Positions 35,284 to 45,572 of a DNA stretch of 64,000 bases are shown piece by piece. This DNA comes from Caballeronia telluris (GTDB lineage: Bacteria; Pseudomonadota; Gammaproteobacteria; Burkholderiales; Burkholderiaceae): positions 248,001 through 312,000 of the forward strand of contig NZ_FCNZ02000003.1 in the NCBI RefSeq assembly GCF_001544495.1, read 5' to 3'. Numbering within the stretch: position 1 is the first letter of the stretch; each line of letters opens with the position of its first letter. A program made the position numbers and the translations under genes. The notes under the pieces were generated by a model. It made no database searches, was not told where the DNA came from, and was given only the letters and a program-made list of their open reading frames with translations.

Positions 35284-36780
35284 ATGGAATCGCAGTTGGA
35301 GACGGCCAAGGCCGACACGCTCATCGTCGGCGCGCGCGTGATCGACGGCACGGGCGCGCCCGCGTCGGAACGCGACGTCGCATTGCGCGATGGCCGCATC
35401 GTCGCGATCACGGCGCCGGGCGGCCTCGCGGGCTGGAGTGCGGATCAAGTCGTGGAAGCGGCGGGGCGTGTGCTCGCGCCGGGTTTCATCGACGTCCACA
35501 CGCACGACGACACCCACGTGATCCGCTCGCCGCAGATGCTGCCGAAGCTCACGCAGGGCGTGACGACGGTGATCGTCGGCAATTGCGGGATCAGCGTATC
35601 GCCGGTGACGTTGAACGGCGATCCGCCCGACCCGATGAACCTGCTCGGCGACGCGGGCGCGTTCCTCTATCCGACGTTCGCGTCGTATGTGGACGCGGTC
35701 AACGAGGCGCGGCCGGCGGTGAACGTCGGCGCGCTGATCGGGCATACGGCGCTGCGCAACAATCACATGGACCGGCTCGACCGGGCGGCCACGCCGGCGG
35801 AAATCGAGGCGATGCAGGCGCAGCTCGAAGAAGCGCTCGATAACGGCGCGCTCGGACTGAGCAGCGGGCTCGCGTACGGTTCGGCGTTCAGCGCGCCGCC
35901 CGAAGAGGTGAAGGCGCTGGCCGAGCCGCTCGGCCGTGCGGGCGCGCTCTACACGACGCACATGCGCACCGAATTCGACGCGATTCTCGACGCGATGAGC
36001 GAGGCGTATCAGGTCGGCCGCCACGCGCGCGTGCCGGTCGTGATTTCGCATCTGAAGTGCGCGGGGCCGTCGAACTGGGGACGCAGCGTCGAGGTGCTGA
36101 AGTCGCTCGACACGACCCGCGACGGTCAGCCGGTCGGCTGCGACTGCTATCCGTACAACCGCAGTTCGTCGACGCTGGATCTGAAGCAGGTCACGGGCGA
36201 CATCGACATCACGATCACCTGGTCCGAGCCGCATCCCGAGATGGCGGGCAAGCTCATCAAGGACATCGCCGCCGAGTGGGGCGTGAGCCAGCAGGAAGCG
36301 GGCAAGCGGCTGCAACCGGCGGGCGCGGTGTATCACAACATGTCGGAGGACGACGTGCGGCGCATCCTCTCGCATCCCGCGACGATGGTCGGCTCCGACG
36401 GCCTGCCGAACGATCCGCTGCCGCATCCGCGTCTGTGGGGCGCGTTTCCGCGCGTACTCGGCCATTACGCGCGCGATACGGCGCTGATTTCGCTGGAGGA
36501 AGCGGTGCGCAAGATGACGAGCCTTTCGGCGCGGCGGTTCGGGCTCGTGGAGCGCGGCGAACTGAAGGTCGGCTTCCACGCCGATCTAGTGATGTTCGAC
36601 GCCGAAAAGGTCCGCGACGCCGCGACTTTCGCGGAACCGCAGCAGCCGGCGGACGGCATCGATGCGGTCTGGGTGAACGGGGTTCTGTCGTACAGCGAGC
36701 GGGCGGTGACGGGCGACCGTGCGGGGCAATTCGTGGCGCGTGGTTCAGCTTCGAAGCTGGACGAACGCGGCGCTTTTTAA
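35284..36780 (+). CDS. N-acyl-D-amino-acid deacylase (D-aminoacylase)
   Basis: A 498-residue amidohydrolase-superfamily enzyme that frees D-amino acids from N-acyl-D-amino acids. It opens with the small beta domain TLIVGARVIDGTGAP, then the metal motif GFIDVHTHDDTHV. Then come VTTVIVGNCGISVSP, the cysteine-containing segment found in D-aminoacylases, GLSSGLAYGSAFSA, the metal-site histidines in VISHLKCAG and the C-terminal GSDGLPNDPLPHPR. The ATG at 35284 lies one base after the RpiR stop. RidA follows 18 nt later. Confidence 0.92.
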   Translation: MESQLETAKADTLIVGARVIDGTGAPASERDVALRDGRIVAITAPGGLAGWSADQVVEAAGRVLAPGFIDVHTHDDTHVIRSPQMLPKLTQGVTTVIVGNCGISVSPVTLNGDPPDPMNLLGDAGAFLYPTFASYVDAVNEARPAVNVGALIGHTALRNNHMDRLDRAATPAEIEAMQAQLEEALDNGALGLSSGLAYGSAFSAPPEEVKALAEPLGRAGALYTTHMRTEFDAILDAMSEAYQVGRHARVPVVISHLKCAGPSNWGRSVEVLKSLDTTRDGQPVGCDCYPYNRSSSTLDLKQVTGDIDITITWSEPHPEMAGKLIKDIAAEWGVSQQEAGKRLQPAGAVYHNMSEDDVRRILSHPATMVGSDGLPNDPLPHPRLWGAFPRVLGHYARDTALISLEEAVRKMTSLSARRFGLVERGELKVGFHADLVMFDAEKVRDAATFAEPQQPADGIDAVWVNGVLSYSERAVTGDRAGQFVARGSASKLDERGAF

Positions 36781-36798
36781 GTTCAAAGGGAGTCGAAG

Positions 36799-37179
36799 AT
36801 GAAGCGATATGGCGTGGAAGGCGGTAAGGGACAGGGCGGCGCGCATATGCCGTTCGCGCGGGCTGTCGAGGCGAACGGTTGGTTGTTCGTCTCCGGACAG
36901 ACGCCGATGGAAAATGGCGAGGTGATCAACGGCGGCATCGTCGAGCAGTCGCACAAGTGCATTCAGAACGTGTTTGCGATCCTGAAGGAAGCGGGGTACG
37001 GCGCGGAGCATGTCGTGCGATGCGGCGTGTGGCTCGACGATCCGCGGGATTTCGCTTCGTTCAACAAGGTGTTCAAGGAATATTTCGGCGAGAATCCGCC
37101 AGCGCGCGCTTGCGTCGTGTCGTCGATGGTGATCGATTGCAAGGTCGAGGTGGATTGCGTGGCGTATAAGGCGCCCTGA
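36799..37179 (+). CDS. RidA/YjgF/UK114-family enamine/imine deaminase
   Basis: A 126-residue trimer-forming protein. RidA hydrolyses reactive enamines and imines, such as 2-aminoacrylate from PLP-dependent dehydratases, to keto acids. The conserved arginine is Arg103 (PPARACVVSSM) and the conserved glutamate is Glu117 (CKVEVDCVAY); FVSGQTPM is the usual N-terminal strand. AAGGGAG lies upstream of the ATG. Its place beside a PLP D-amino-acid deaminase suggests it clears that enzyme's imine product. An intrinsic terminator follows. Confidence 0.92.
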   Translation: MKRYGVEGGKGQGGAHMPFARAVEANGWLFVSGQTPMENGEVINGGIVEQSHKCIQNVFAILKEAGYGAEHVVRCGVWLDDPRDFASFNKVFKEYFGENPPARACVVSSMVIDCKVEVDCVAYKAP

Positions 37180-37194
37180 CGCCGATATGCAACG

Positions 37195-37221
37195 AAAGGC
37201 CGCATGGAAGGCGGCCTTTTT
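37195..37221 (+). terminator. Intrinsic terminator after ridA
   Basis: Stem AAAGGCCGC / GCGGCCTTT, 7-nt loop, then further T. It lies between the convergent ridA and queF genes and may serve both. Confidence 0.82.
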
Positions 37222-37227
37222 CAATGA

Positions 37228-38052
37228 TTATTGCCGCGCGAGCCGCGCGTTATCCGGCATCGGCAGATTGAAATTGGTGCGGAAAGGATTGATGTCGAGC
37301 CCGCCGCGCCGCGTATATCGCGCATAAACGGCGAGCCGTTCCGGCCGGCATTCGCGCATGATGTCCACGAAAATGCGCTCGACGCATTGCTCATGAAACC
37401 CGGTATGTTCGCGAAACGACACGATATACCGCAGCAATCCCGCGTGATCGATCTGCCCGCCGTAATAGCGGATCTGCACGCTGCCCCAGTCCGGCTGCCC
37501 CGTCACCGGGCAATTCGATTTCAGCAGGTTCGAAAACAGCGTCTCGTCGACGGGCGCTTCGTCGTGGACCGCCGTCAATAACGAAGGGTCCGGCGAATAC
37601 ACATCGGTGTCGAGATCGAGCCGGTCGAGCGACAAGCCGTCGAATTCTTCCATCGCGAGCTTGCCGAAATCGCCGGGAGCGGCGAGCTGCACGGAAACCG
37701 TCGCGCCGCAAATCGCCGACACGTCGCGCTTGATCGCCGCCTTCACGTCGTCGATGGAATCGAACGCCGTCTGCGCGAACGATCCGAGATAGAGCTTGAA
37801 AGACTTCGACTCGACGATATTCGGCGAATCCGCCGGCACGAAGAACGTCGCGACGGCGATCTGCGGCTTGCCGCGCCGGTTCAGCCACGACAGTTCATAC
37901 GCGTTCCAGATGTCCGTGCCGAAGAACGGCAGCCGCGCGCCGATGCCGATGGCATCGCGCGCGCTCTTGCGTTCGATCGGGAACAGCAGCATCGGATCGT
38001 ACTGTTCGGTGTAGACGACGGCCTTGCCGAGCGGAGATTGGTCGGGTGTCAT
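37228..38052 (-). CDS. queF: NADPH-dependent 7-cyano-7-deazaguanine reductase
   Basis: Reduces preQ0 to preQ1 in queuosine biosynthesis. The 274-residue protein is the long (YqcD/E. coli-type) bimodular QueF. The QueF motif is [12 protein letters not shown] (residues 81-92), the catalytic cysteine is Cys181 in [13 protein letters not shown], and the neighbouring Asp188 acts in proton transfer. The start at 38052 ([14 protein letters not shown]) overlaps the upstream 5'-nucleotidase stop (ATGA). A longer reading to 38115 runs into that gene and has no homology. Confidence 0.96.
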   Translation of the reverse strand: MTPDQSPLGKAVVYTEQYDPMLLFPIERKSARDAIGIGARLPFFGTDIWNAYELSWLNRRGKPQIAVATFFVPADSPNIVESKSFKLYLGSFAQTAFDSIDDVKAAIKRDVSAICGATVSVQLAAPGDFGKLAMEEFDGLSLDRLDLDTDVYSPDPSLLTAVHDEAPVDETLFSNLLKSNCPVTGQPDWGSVQIRYYGGQIDHAGLLRYIVSFREHTGFHEQCVERIFVDIMRECRPERLAVYARYTRRGGLDINPFRTNFNLPMPDNARLARQ

Positions 38053-38951
38053 GATGCGTTCGATATGCCACTCAAAACGTGCCCGGTCGCGGTGACGACG
38101 CGGGCCGATTCGCAATGGCGCATTTGATCGTCGAAGAAAAAGTCGGGTTCGAACTCGCGCAAAAATGCGCCCTTGTCGAGTCCGCCGAGGAACATCGCTT
38201 CGTCGATTTCGATGTTCCAGGCCATCAGGGTCCGGATCGCGCGCTCGTGCGCGGGAGCGGAACGCGCGGTGACGAGCGCGGTGCGGATGCGCATCGGCGC
38301 GGCGTCGTCGGCGATTTTCTGCAGCTTGTGAAGCGCCGCCAGAAGCGGCTTCAGCGGCCCGCCGGCGAGCGGCGAGTCCTTCTTCGTCGTCTCGTGGCCG
38401 ACGAACGCGCGCAAACCGTCCGACTGGAACACGCGCTCCGCTTCGTCGGAGAACAGCACGGCGTCGCCGTCGAACGCGATGCGGATTTCGTCAGGATACT
38501 GGCTCGCGGCGCGCGCCGTCTCGGGCAGCACGCGTGCGGCGGGAAAACCGGCGTCGAGCGCGGCGCGCACGTCGTCCGGATTCGCCGACAAAAACAGCGA
38601 CGCGCCGAGCGGCCTCAGATAGCCGAACGGCGCACGACCGCGCGTGAACACGCCGCGCTCGATCGCGAGCCCGTGTTCCTTGCAGGAACTGAACGCGCGC
38701 AGGCCGCTGATCGGATCGCTGCGCGACAAGATCACCACTTCGACGTGCTGCGCGCCGACGTTCATCGCGAGCAGCTTGCGGATCAGCGCAAACGCGACGC
38801 CCGGTTTTGCCGGCACGTTCAGCCGCGAGCGCTGCAACGCTTCGTACTCGGCGAGATCGCCGGCTTCGTAGACTTCGTTCTCTTCCTCGAAGTCGAAGAG
38901 CGCACGCGATGAAATCGCGACGACGAGCTTGTCTTCGAGCGTGAACGTCAT
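38049..38951 (-). CDS. Cytosolic 5'-nucleotidase (PF06189 family)
   Basis: A 300-residue protein of the 5'-nucleotidase family related to vertebrate cN-I. It opens with [20 protein letters not shown], in which the HAD-like nucleophile Asp is replaced by the SSRALF/DFE arrangement of this family. The middle holds [16 protein letters not shown], then [17 protein letters not shown], and later [20 protein letters not shown] and DDQ. It hydrolyses nucleoside monophosphates; substrate preference is unknown. It lies 4 nt downstream of ilvA and overlaps queF, so ilvA, this gene and queF are likely co-transcribed. Confidence 0.85.
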   Translation of the reverse strand: MTFTLEDKLVVAISSRALFDFEEENEVYEAGDLAEYEALQRSRLNVPAKPGVAFALIRKLLAMNVGAQHVEVVILSRSDPISGLRAFSSCKEHGLAIERGVFTRGRAPFGYLRPLGASLFLSANPDDVRAALDAGFPAARVLPETARAASQYPDEIRIAFDGDAVLFSDEAERVFQSDGLRAFVGHETTKKDSPLAGGPLKPLLAALHKLQKIADDAAPMRIRTALVTARSAPAHERAIRTLMAWNIEIDEAMFLGGLDKGAFLREFEPDFFFDDQMRHCESARVVTATGHVLSGISNAS

Positions 38952-38955
38952 CGCG

Positions 38956-40479
38956 TTACGCCAGGAACAGCTTGTAGACCGGGTTCGCGCCTTCGTCCCA
39001 GTACGGATAGCCGAGCGTCGCGAGAAAGCGCTCGAACGCGGCGTTTTCCGCCGACGGCACCTGAATGCCGACCAGGATCGAACTGTAATCCGCGCCCTGG
39101 TTCCGGTAGTGGAAGAGGCTGATGTTCCAGTTCGGCGCCATCGACGACAGGAATTTCATCAGCGCGCCCGGCCGCTCGGGAAATTCGAAGCGCAACAGGC
39201 GTTCGTCGCGGGCGAGCGGCGAATGGCCGCCGACCATGTAGCGGATGTGTTGCTTCGACAACTCGTCGTGCGAGAGATCGACGGTCGCGAAACCGTGCTC
39301 GACGAACGCGTTCATCATCTGCGCCGATTCGCTGCGCGTCTTGATCTGCACGCCGACGAAGATATGCGCGGCGTTCGCATCGGCGATCCGGTAGTTGAAC
39401 TCGGTCACGCTGCGCGTGCCAACGAGTTCGCAGAAGCGCCGGAAACTGCCGCGCTCCTCGGGAATCGTCACGGCGAACACGGCCTCGCGCGCTTCACCGA
39501 CTTCGGCGCGTTCCGCGACGAAGCGCATCCGGTCGAAATTCATGTTCGCGCCGGACGTCACGGCGACGAGCGTTTTCCCTTCGACGCCCTCGCGTTCCAC
39601 ATACAGCTTCGCGCCCGCGACCGCGAGCGATCCGGCCGGCTCGAGCACGCTGCGGGTGTCCTGGAAGACGTCCTTGATCGCGGCGCAGAGCGCGTCGGTG
39701 TCCACGGTGATGACTTCGTCGAGCAGTTCGCGGCAGAGCCGGAACGTTTCCTCGCCGACGAGTTTTACCGCCGTGCCGTCCGAAAACAGGCCGACTTCGG
39801 ACAGCGTGACGCGCTCGCCCGCCTTGATCGATTGCGCCATCGCGCACGAATCGTCGGTCTGCACGCCGATCACCTTGATCTCCGGCCGCACCGCCTTGAC
39901 GTAAGCCGCGACGCCGGCAGCCAGCCCGCCGCCGCCGATCGGCACGAAGATCGCGTGGATCGGCCCCTGATGCTGGCGCAGGATTTCCATCGCGACAGTG
40001 CCCTGACCGGCGATCACGTCGGGATCGTCGAACGGATGGACGAAGGTCAAGCCGCGTTCTTCCTGGAGTTTCAGCGCGTGCGCATAGGCGTCGCTATACG
40101 ATTCGCCCGCCAGCACCACTTCGACCGTCGGGCCGCCGTGCGCGCGCACCGCGTCGATCTTGACTTGCGGCGTGGTCGTCGGAATGGCGATCACCGCGCG
40201 GCAGCCGAGCCGCGCCGCCGAAAACGCGACGCCCTGCGCGTGATTCCCCGCCGACGCCGTGATCACGCCGCGCGCGAGCACATCGGCGGGAAGCTGCGCC
40301 ATCTTGTTGTACGCGCCGCGAATCTTGAACGAGAACACCGGCTGGTTGTCCTCGCGCTTGAGGAAAACCGGGTTCGAAAGCCGCACCGACAGATTGCGCG
40401 CGGGTTCGAGTTCGCTTTCCCGCGCGACGTCGTAGACGCGGGCGGTCAAAACTTTCTTCAGGTAATCGGGGTGTGCCAT
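38956..40479 (-). CDS. ilvA: Threonine ammonia-lyase, biosynthetic
   Basis: IlvA deaminates threonine to 2-oxobutyrate, the first step of isoleucine synthesis. The 507-residue protein has the PLP lysine Lys52 in FSFKIRGAYNKM and the PLP phosphate loop in VPIGGGGLAAGV. Two C-terminal ACT-like domains (about 330-507, EERGSFRRFCELVG and ERPGALMKFLSSMA) give the allosteric isoleucine/valine control of the biosynthetic form. The ATG at 40479 matches the family start (MAHPDYLKKVLTARVYDVA). It heads a minus-strand unit with the nucleotidase and queF. Confidence 0.96.
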   Translation of the reverse strand: MAHPDYLKKVLTARVYDVARESELEPARNLSVRLSNPVFLKREDNQPVFSFKIRGAYNKMAQLPADVLARGVITASAGNHAQGVAFSAARLGCRAVIAIPTTTPQVKIDAVRAHGGPTVEVVLAGESYSDAYAHALKLQEERGLTFVHPFDDPDVIAGQGTVAMEILRQHQGPIHAIFVPIGGGGLAAGVAAYVKAVRPEIKVIGVQTDDSCAMAQSIKAGERVTLSEVGLFSDGTAVKLVGEETFRLCRELLDEVITVDTDALCAAIKDVFQDTRSVLEPAGSLAVAGAKLYVEREGVEGKTLVAVTSGANMNFDRMRFVAERAEVGEAREAVFAVTIPEERGSFRRFCELVGTRSVTEFNYRIADANAAHIFVGVQIKTRSESAQMMNAFVEHGFATVDLSHDELSKQHIRYMVGGHSPLARDERLLRFEFPERPGALMKFLSSMAPNWNISLFHYRNQGADYSSILVGIQVPSAENAAFERFLATLGYPYWDEGANPVYKLFLA

Positions 40480-40987
40480 GCCGGGTGAGTCGCGCATTGC
40501 GACTGCGCGCCATTTTTGAGAGCGAAAACATCAATGATAGCGCCAACCTCTTCCGGATCGGCCGGGAACGGCTTTCACCGACCGGTCGGTCGCCAATAGC
40601 ATCGGCGCAAAACGTCGGAAATCCGGCGAAAACGCGCTGGCAAATGCCCCTTCGGCGCGCTAGCCGCCGCGAACGGCGATATTCGCGATGGGTTAGAATT
40701 GTCTTTTCGAATCAGGATCGGAAGATGCAACGGCAGCCTCGGATCGAATCGTTTACGCATGCCCCGCGCGAGTGCCATCCCGCGGCCGAGCGGCATGCGC
40801 GTCACGCGCGATCGTGGCGCTGATTCCGGGCACCTCGAAGGCGTCAAACAGTTGATGAGCCGCTTAACAATCGAATGACCGGCCGCCTTCCCAAAATCAA
40901 GTCTTCCTCGAAAATTTGCGCCCCCACGCGCATCGTCGGGCATTGCGCTTCTCTTGGCGCATGTGCCGGCCTACCGAACCGCCGAAT
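40480..40987. other. Intergenic region between ilvA and the large oxidoreductase
   Basis: A 508-nt divergent control region. I see no credible gene; short readings within it lack coding character. TAGAAT near 40696 within GGTTAGAATTG could be a plus-strand -10, but no good -35 accompanies it. A GACCGGTCGGTC repeat lies near 40580. No leader-peptide-type attenuator (Ile/Val/Thr codon run) precedes ilvA. Confidence 0.5.
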
Positions 40988-43900
40988 ATGAACGCACCCC
41001 AAGCCTTCGACCCGAAGGGCGCCGCCGCCGCTGTCGCGCTGGACGCCGAACCGCGCCTGCGCGAAATTCCCTATAACTACACGTCGTTTTCCGATCGCGA
41101 AATCGTCATGCGGCTCCTCGGCGACGAAGCCTGGGCCGCGCTCGACGTGTTGCGCCTCGAACGCCGCACCGGCCGCTCGGCGCGCATGCTGTACGAAGTG
41201 CTCGGCGACATCTGGGTCGTGCGCCGCAATCCGTATCTGCAGGACGACCTGCTCGATAACCCGAAGCGCCGTGCGCTGCTCGTCGAGGCGCTGAACCATC
41301 GGCTGCATGAAATCGAGAAGCGTCGCCGGGACGATCTCTCCGAAAACAGCGACACCGCCGGCCACGACCGCGCCGCGCGCGTCGAAACGCTGGTGTCGGC
41401 CGCGCGCCGCGCCGTCGACGACTTCGCCGACGAGTTCGGCCGCATGGCGGAGCTGCGCCGGAAAGCGTCGAAGGTGCTCGGCAAATGCACGCAGAAGGAC
41501 AACATCAAGTTCGACGGCCTCTCGCGCGTCTCGCACGTCACCGATGCGACCGACTGGCGCGTCGAATATCCGTTCGTCGTCTTGACGCCGGATACGGAAG
41601 AAGAGATCGCGGGGCTCATCAAGGCGTGCTTCGAGCTCGGACTGACCGTGATTCCGCGCGGCGGCGGCACCGGCTACACCGGCGGCGCGATTCCGCTCAC
41701 GCCGTTCTCGGCGGTCATCAACACGGAAAAGCTCGAACAGCTCGGGCCGGTCGAGATGACGGATTTGCCCGGCGTCGATCGCCGCGTCGCGACGATTTTT
41801 TCCGGCGCGGGCGTCGTCACGCGGCGCGTGACCGAAGCGGCGGAGCAGGCGGGCTTCGTGTTCGCCGTCGATCCGACTTCGCTCGATGCGTCCTGCGTCG
41901 GCGGCAATGTCGCGATGAATGCGGGCGGCAAGAAGGCCGTGCTGTGGGGCACGGCGCTCGACAACCTCGCCTGGTGGCGCATGGTCGATCCGGAAGGCAA
42001 CTGGCTCGAAGTCACGCGGCTCGACCATAACCTCGGCAAGATCCACGACATCGAAGTGGCGCGCTTCAGGCTCGACTGGTTCGACGGCACGCGCGCGCCG
42101 GGCGAAAAGCGGATCCGCACCGAAGCGCTCGACATCGCGGGGCGCACGTTCCGCAAGGAAGGGCTCGGCAAGGACGTGACCGACAAGTTCCTGTCCGGCC
42201 TGCCGGGCGTGCAGAAGGAAGGCTGCGACGGCCTCATCACGTCCGCGCGCTGGATTCTGCACAAGATGCCGGCGCACACGCGCACCGTCTGCCTCGAATT
42301 CTTCGGCCAGGCGCGCGACGCGATTCCGAGCATCGTCGAGATCAAGGATTATCTGTTCGAAACGTCGAAGCAGGGCGGCGCGGTCCTCGCCGGCCTCGAA
42401 CATCTCGACGAGCGCTATCTGCGCGCGGTCGGCTACGCGACCAAGAGCAAGCGCAACGCGTTTCCGAAGATGGTGCTGATCGGCGACATCGTCGGCGACG
42501 ATGCCGATGCGGTCGCGAGCGCGACCTCCGAAGTCGTGCGCATGGCGAACGGCAAGAGCGGCGAAGGTTTCGTCGCGGTGAATGCGGAGGCGAGGAAGCG
42601 CTTCTGGCTCGACCGCTCGCGCACGGCCGCGATCGCGAAGCACACGAACGCGTTCAAGATCAACGAAGACGTCGTGATTCCGCTCAACCGCATGGGCGAA
42701 TACACGGACGGCATCGAGCGCATCAACATCGAGCTGTCGATCAAGAACAAGCTGCAACTCGTCGACGCGCTCGACGCGTTTTTCCGCACCGGCAAGCTGC
42801 CGCTCGGCAAAAGTGACGACGCGAACGAAATCCCGAGCGCCGAACTGCTCGAAGATCGCGTGCAACAGGCGCTCGATTTGCTCAAGCGCGTGAAGGCGCG
42901 CTGGACGTTCGTCGGCGAAAAACTCGACATGCCGCTGCGCGAGGCGCAGCACTATATGGTCGGGCTCGGCTACGAGGCGCTCGCGGAAAAGCTCGCGGAC
43001 CGCGTCGATGCGCAAGGGGGCGCGACTGTGTTCAACGTCGCGCAGGACCGCACGGTGCGCGTCTCGTGGAAGCAGGAAATCCGCGCCGAACTGCGGCAGA
43101 TCTTCAACGGCGGCGAATTCAAGCCGATCCTCGACGAAGCGCAGAACATCCACAAGCAGGTGCTGCGCGGCCGCGTGTTCGTCGCGCTGCACATGCACGC
43201 GGGCGACGGCAACGTCCACACGAACATCCCGGTCAACTCCGACAACTACGAGATGCTGCAGGACGCGCATCACGCGGTCGCGCGCATCATGAAACTCGCG
43301 CGCTCCCTCGACGGCGTGATTTCCGGCGAGCACGGCATCGGCATCACGAAGCTGGAATTCCTGACGGAAGACGAAATCGGCGAATTCCGCGCGTACAAGC
43401 AGCGCGTCGATCCGAACGGACGCTTCAACGCGGGCAAGCTGCTCGCGGGCGCCGATCTGCGCAATGCGTACACGCCGAGCTTCGGTCTGATGGGCTACGA
43501 ATCGCTCATCATGCAGCAGAGCGACATCGGCGCGATCTCGGATTCGATCAAGGACTGCCTGCGCTGCGGCAAGTGCAAGCCGGTCTGCGCGACGCACGTG
43601 CCGCGCGCGAACCTGCTCTACAGCCCGCGCAACAAGATTCTCGCGACCTCGCTTCTGGTCGAGGCGTTCCTGTACGAAGAGCAGACGCGCCGCGGCGTGT
43701 CGATCAAGCATTGGGACGATTTCAACGACGTCGCCGATCACTGCACCGTCTGTCACAAATGCGTGACGCCGTGCCCGGTGAAGATCGACTTCGGCGATGT
43801 CACGATGAACATGCGCAACCTCCTGCGCAAGATGGGCAAGAAGAAGTTCAATGCGGGCAACGCGGCCGGCATGTTCTTCCTGAACGCGACCAACCCGCAG

Positions 43901-45079
43901 ACGATCAACCTCGCGCGCACCGCGATGATGGGCGTCGGCTACAAGGCGCAGCGCCTCGGCAACGACATGCTGAAGAAGTTCACGAAGAAGCAGACGGCGA
44001 AACCGCCCGCGACGGTCGGCAAGCCGCCGGTGGTCACGCAGGTGATCCACTTCATGAACAAGAAGATGCCCGGCAATCTGCCGAAGAAGACGGCGCGCGC
44101 GCTGCTCGACATCGAAGACAACAAGATCGTGCCGATCATCCGCAATCCGAAGACGACCACCGTCGATACGGAAGCGGTGTTCTATTTCCCCGGCTGCGGC
44201 TCGGAGCGCCTGTTCTCGCAGGTCGGCCTCGCGACGCAGGCGATGCTCTGGGAAGCGGGCGTGCAGACCGTGCTGCCGCCGGGTTATCTCTGCTGCGGCT
44301 ATCCGCAGCGCGGCTCGGGCCAGTACGACAAGGCCGAGAAGATCGTGACGGACAATCGCGTGCTGTTCCATCGCGTCGCGAACACGCTGAACTATCTCGA
44401 CATCAAGACGGTCGTCGTATCGTGCGGCACCTGCTACGACCAGCTCGCGGGCTACGAATTCGAGAAGATCTTCCCGGGCTGCCGGATCATCGACATCCAC
44501 GAATTCCTGCTCGAAAAGAACATTCGGCTGGAAGGCGTGAAGGGCACGCGCTACATGTATCACGACCCGTGCCACTCGCCGATCAAGACGATGGACCCGG
44601 TCAAGCTCGTGAACGAACTGATGGGCTCGAAGAACGACGGCTACAAGATCGAGAAGAACGATCGCTGCTGCGGCGAATCGGGCACGCTCGCGGTCACGCG
44701 TCCGGACATTTCGACACAGGTTCGTTTCCGCAAGGAAGAGGAGATTCGGAAGGGCGCGGCGAAGTTGCGCGATATTCCGCTCGTCGCCGAGGCGGGCGCG
44801 AACGCGATCAACCCAGCGAACGCGTCGGCCGGTTCGGCGGGTGCTGCGCCCGGTTCGGTGCTGAAGGCCGGCGACGGCCCGCAATCGAGCGGAACCGACG
44901 TCAAGATCCTGACGAGCTGCCCGTCCTGCCTGCAAGGTCTCTCGCGCTTTAACGAGGACGCGGACATCGAGGCGGATTACATCGTCGTCGAAATCGCGCG
45001 CAAGGTGCTCGGCGAGAACTGGATGGCCGATTACGTCGAGCGCGCGAACGATGGCGGTATCGAGCGCGTGCTGGTGTAA
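40988..45079 (+). CDS. Large FAD/Fe-S oxidoreductase (YdiJ-like 2-hydroxyacid dehydrogenase with DUF3683)
   Basis: A 1363-residue multidomain protein, longer than E. coli YdiJ (1018, a D-2-hydroxyglutarate dehydrogenase). An N-terminal DUF3683 domain (about 20-150) comes first. The FAD-binding p-cresol-methylhydroxylase-type domain ([20 protein letters not shown]) follows, then the FAD-oxidase C domain ending [15 protein letters not shown] and GEHGIGITK. Two 4Fe-4S motifs appear as [11 protein letters not shown] and [11 protein letters not shown]. Two CCG cysteine-rich domains follow ([16 protein letters not shown] and [17 protein letters not shown]). The ATG at 40988 gives the family start. 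It probably oxidises a D-2-hydroxy acid and passes electrons to the respiratory chain. Lactate or glycolate are alternatives. Confidence 0.88.
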   Translation: MNAPQAFDPKGAAAAVALDAEPRLREIPYNYTSFSDREIVMRLLGDEAWAALDVLRLERRTGRSARMLYEVLGDIWVVRRNPYLQDDLLDNPKRRALLVEALNHRLHEIEKRRRDDLSENSDTAGHDRAARVETLVSAARRAVDDFADEFGRMAELRRKASKVLGKCTQKDNIKFDGLSRVSHVTDATDWRVEYPFVVLTPDTEEEIAGLIKACFELGLTVIPRGGGTGYTGGAIPLTPFSAVINTEKLEQLGPVEMTDLPGVDRRVATIFSGAGVVTRRVTEAAEQAGFVFAVDPTSLDASCVGGNVAMNAGGKKAVLWGTALDNLAWWRMVDPEGNWLEVTRLDHNLGKIHDIEVARFRLDWFDGTRAPGEKRIRTEALDIAGRTFRKEGLGKDVTDKFLSGLPGVQKEGCDGLITSARWILHKMPAHTRTVCLEFFGQARDAIPSIVEIKDYLFETSKQGGAVLAGLEHLDERYLRAVGYATKSKRNAFPKMVLIGDIVGDDADAVASATSEVVRMANGKSGEGFVAVNAEARKRFWLDRSRTAAIAKHTNAFKINEDVVIPLNRMGEYTDGIERINIELSIKNKLQLVDALDAFFRTGKLPLGKSDDANEIPSAELLEDRVQQALDLLKRVKARWTFVGEKLDMPLREAQHYMVGLGYEALAEKLADRVDAQGGATVFNVAQDRTVRVSWKQEIRAELRQIFNGGEFKPILDEAQNIHKQVLRGRVFVALHMHAGDGNVHTNIPVNSDNYEMLQDAHHAVARIMKLARSLDGVISGEHGIGITKLEFLTEDEIGEFRAYKQRVDPNGRFNAGKLLAGADLRNAYTPSFGLMGYESLIMQQSDIGAISDSIKDCLRCGKCKPVCATHVPRANLLYSPRNKILATSLLVEAFLYEEQTRRGVSIKHWDDFNDVADHCTVCHKCVTPCPVKIDFGDVTMNMRNLLRKMGKKKFNAGNAAGMFFLNATNPQTINLARTAMMGVGYKAQRLGNDMLKKFTKKQTAKPPATVGKPPVVTQVIHFMNKKMPGNLPKKTARALLDIEDNKIVPIIRNPKTTTVDTEAVFYFPGCGSERLFSQVGLATQAMLWEAGVQTVLPPGYLCCGYPQRGSGQYDKAEKIVTDNRVLFHRVANTLNYLDIKTVVVSCGTCYDQLAGYEFEKIFPGCRIIDIHEFLLEKNIRLEGVKGTRYMYHDPCHSPIKTMDPVKLVNELMGSKNDGYKIEKNDRCCGESGTLAVTRPDISTQVRFRKEEEIRKGAAKLRDIPLVAEAGANAINPANASAGSAGAAPGSVLKAGDGPQSSGTDVKILTSCPSCLQGLSRFNEDADIEADYIVVEIARKVLGENWMADYVERANDGGIERVLV

Positions 45080-45115
45080 TAGCGAAATCGAGGATTGTTT
45101 CGCTAGAGGTTGACG

Positions 45116-45550
45116 ATGGACTGTGTGTTTTGCCGTGAAGACGGCGGCGAGGTTTTATGGTCGGACGACACGCTGCGTGTCGTCCTCGCCGACGAGCCCG
45201 ACTGGCCGGGCCTTATCCGCGTGATCTGGAATTCGCACGTCGCCGAGATGTCCGATCTCTCCGATCAGGCGCGCCTGCGGGTCATGACGGCCGTGAACGG
45301 CGTCGAGCGCGCGATGCGGCGCGTTCTGTCGCCCGCGAAGGTGAATCTGGCGAGCCTCGGCAACCAGGTTCCGCACGTTCACTGGCACGTCATTCCGCGC
45401 CGCTCGAACGATTCACGTTTTCCGCTGCCGATTTGGGCACCGCGCCAGCGCTCGGTGCCCGAGGCGCAACTGTCGAAATGGCGCGCGCAAGCCACGCTCT
45501 TGCGCGAGGCAGTGCGCATCGAACTGGACCACGCGTTCGGCCAGAACTGA
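45116..45550 (+). CDS. HIT-family (histidine triad) hydrolase
   Basis: A 144-residue HIT protein. The triad motif is HVHWHVIPR near residues 88-96; the N-terminal CVFC is a zinc-like pair seen in some HIT proteins. HIT enzymes hydrolyse nucleotide phosphoramidates or dinucleoside polyphosphates; the exact substrate is unknown. The ATG at 45116 has AGAGG six nt upstream; a TTG six nt earlier also reads in frame. It leads a run of genes (DUF971, ubiE) in the same direction. Confidence 0.9.
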   Translation: MDCVFCREDGGEVLWSDDTLRVVLADEPDWPGLIRVIWNSHVAEMSDLSDQARLRVMTAVNGVERAMRRVLSPAKVNLASLGNQVPHVHWHVIPRRSNDSRFPLPIWAPRQRSVPEAQLSKWRAQATLLREAVRIELDHAFGQN

Positions 45551-45572
45551 ACCCCAACCATCAAGGCTCATC

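Noticed and set aside
40574..40592. GACCGGTCGGTC repeat as an operator for ilvA
   Set aside because: It is a short GC-rich repeat without symmetry around a promoter; such runs are common in this base composition.
40473..40823. A 116-codon plus-strand reading in the ilvA upstream gap
   Set aside because: It is Arg-rich with poor coding character and starts inside ilvA.
40844..44935. An open frame of 1363 codons on the minus strand opposite the FAD/Fe-S oxidoreductase
   Set aside because: Its translation is Arg/His/Glu/Ala-rich with no domain pattern. Long antisense frames are expected opposite GC-rich genes with strong third-position bias.
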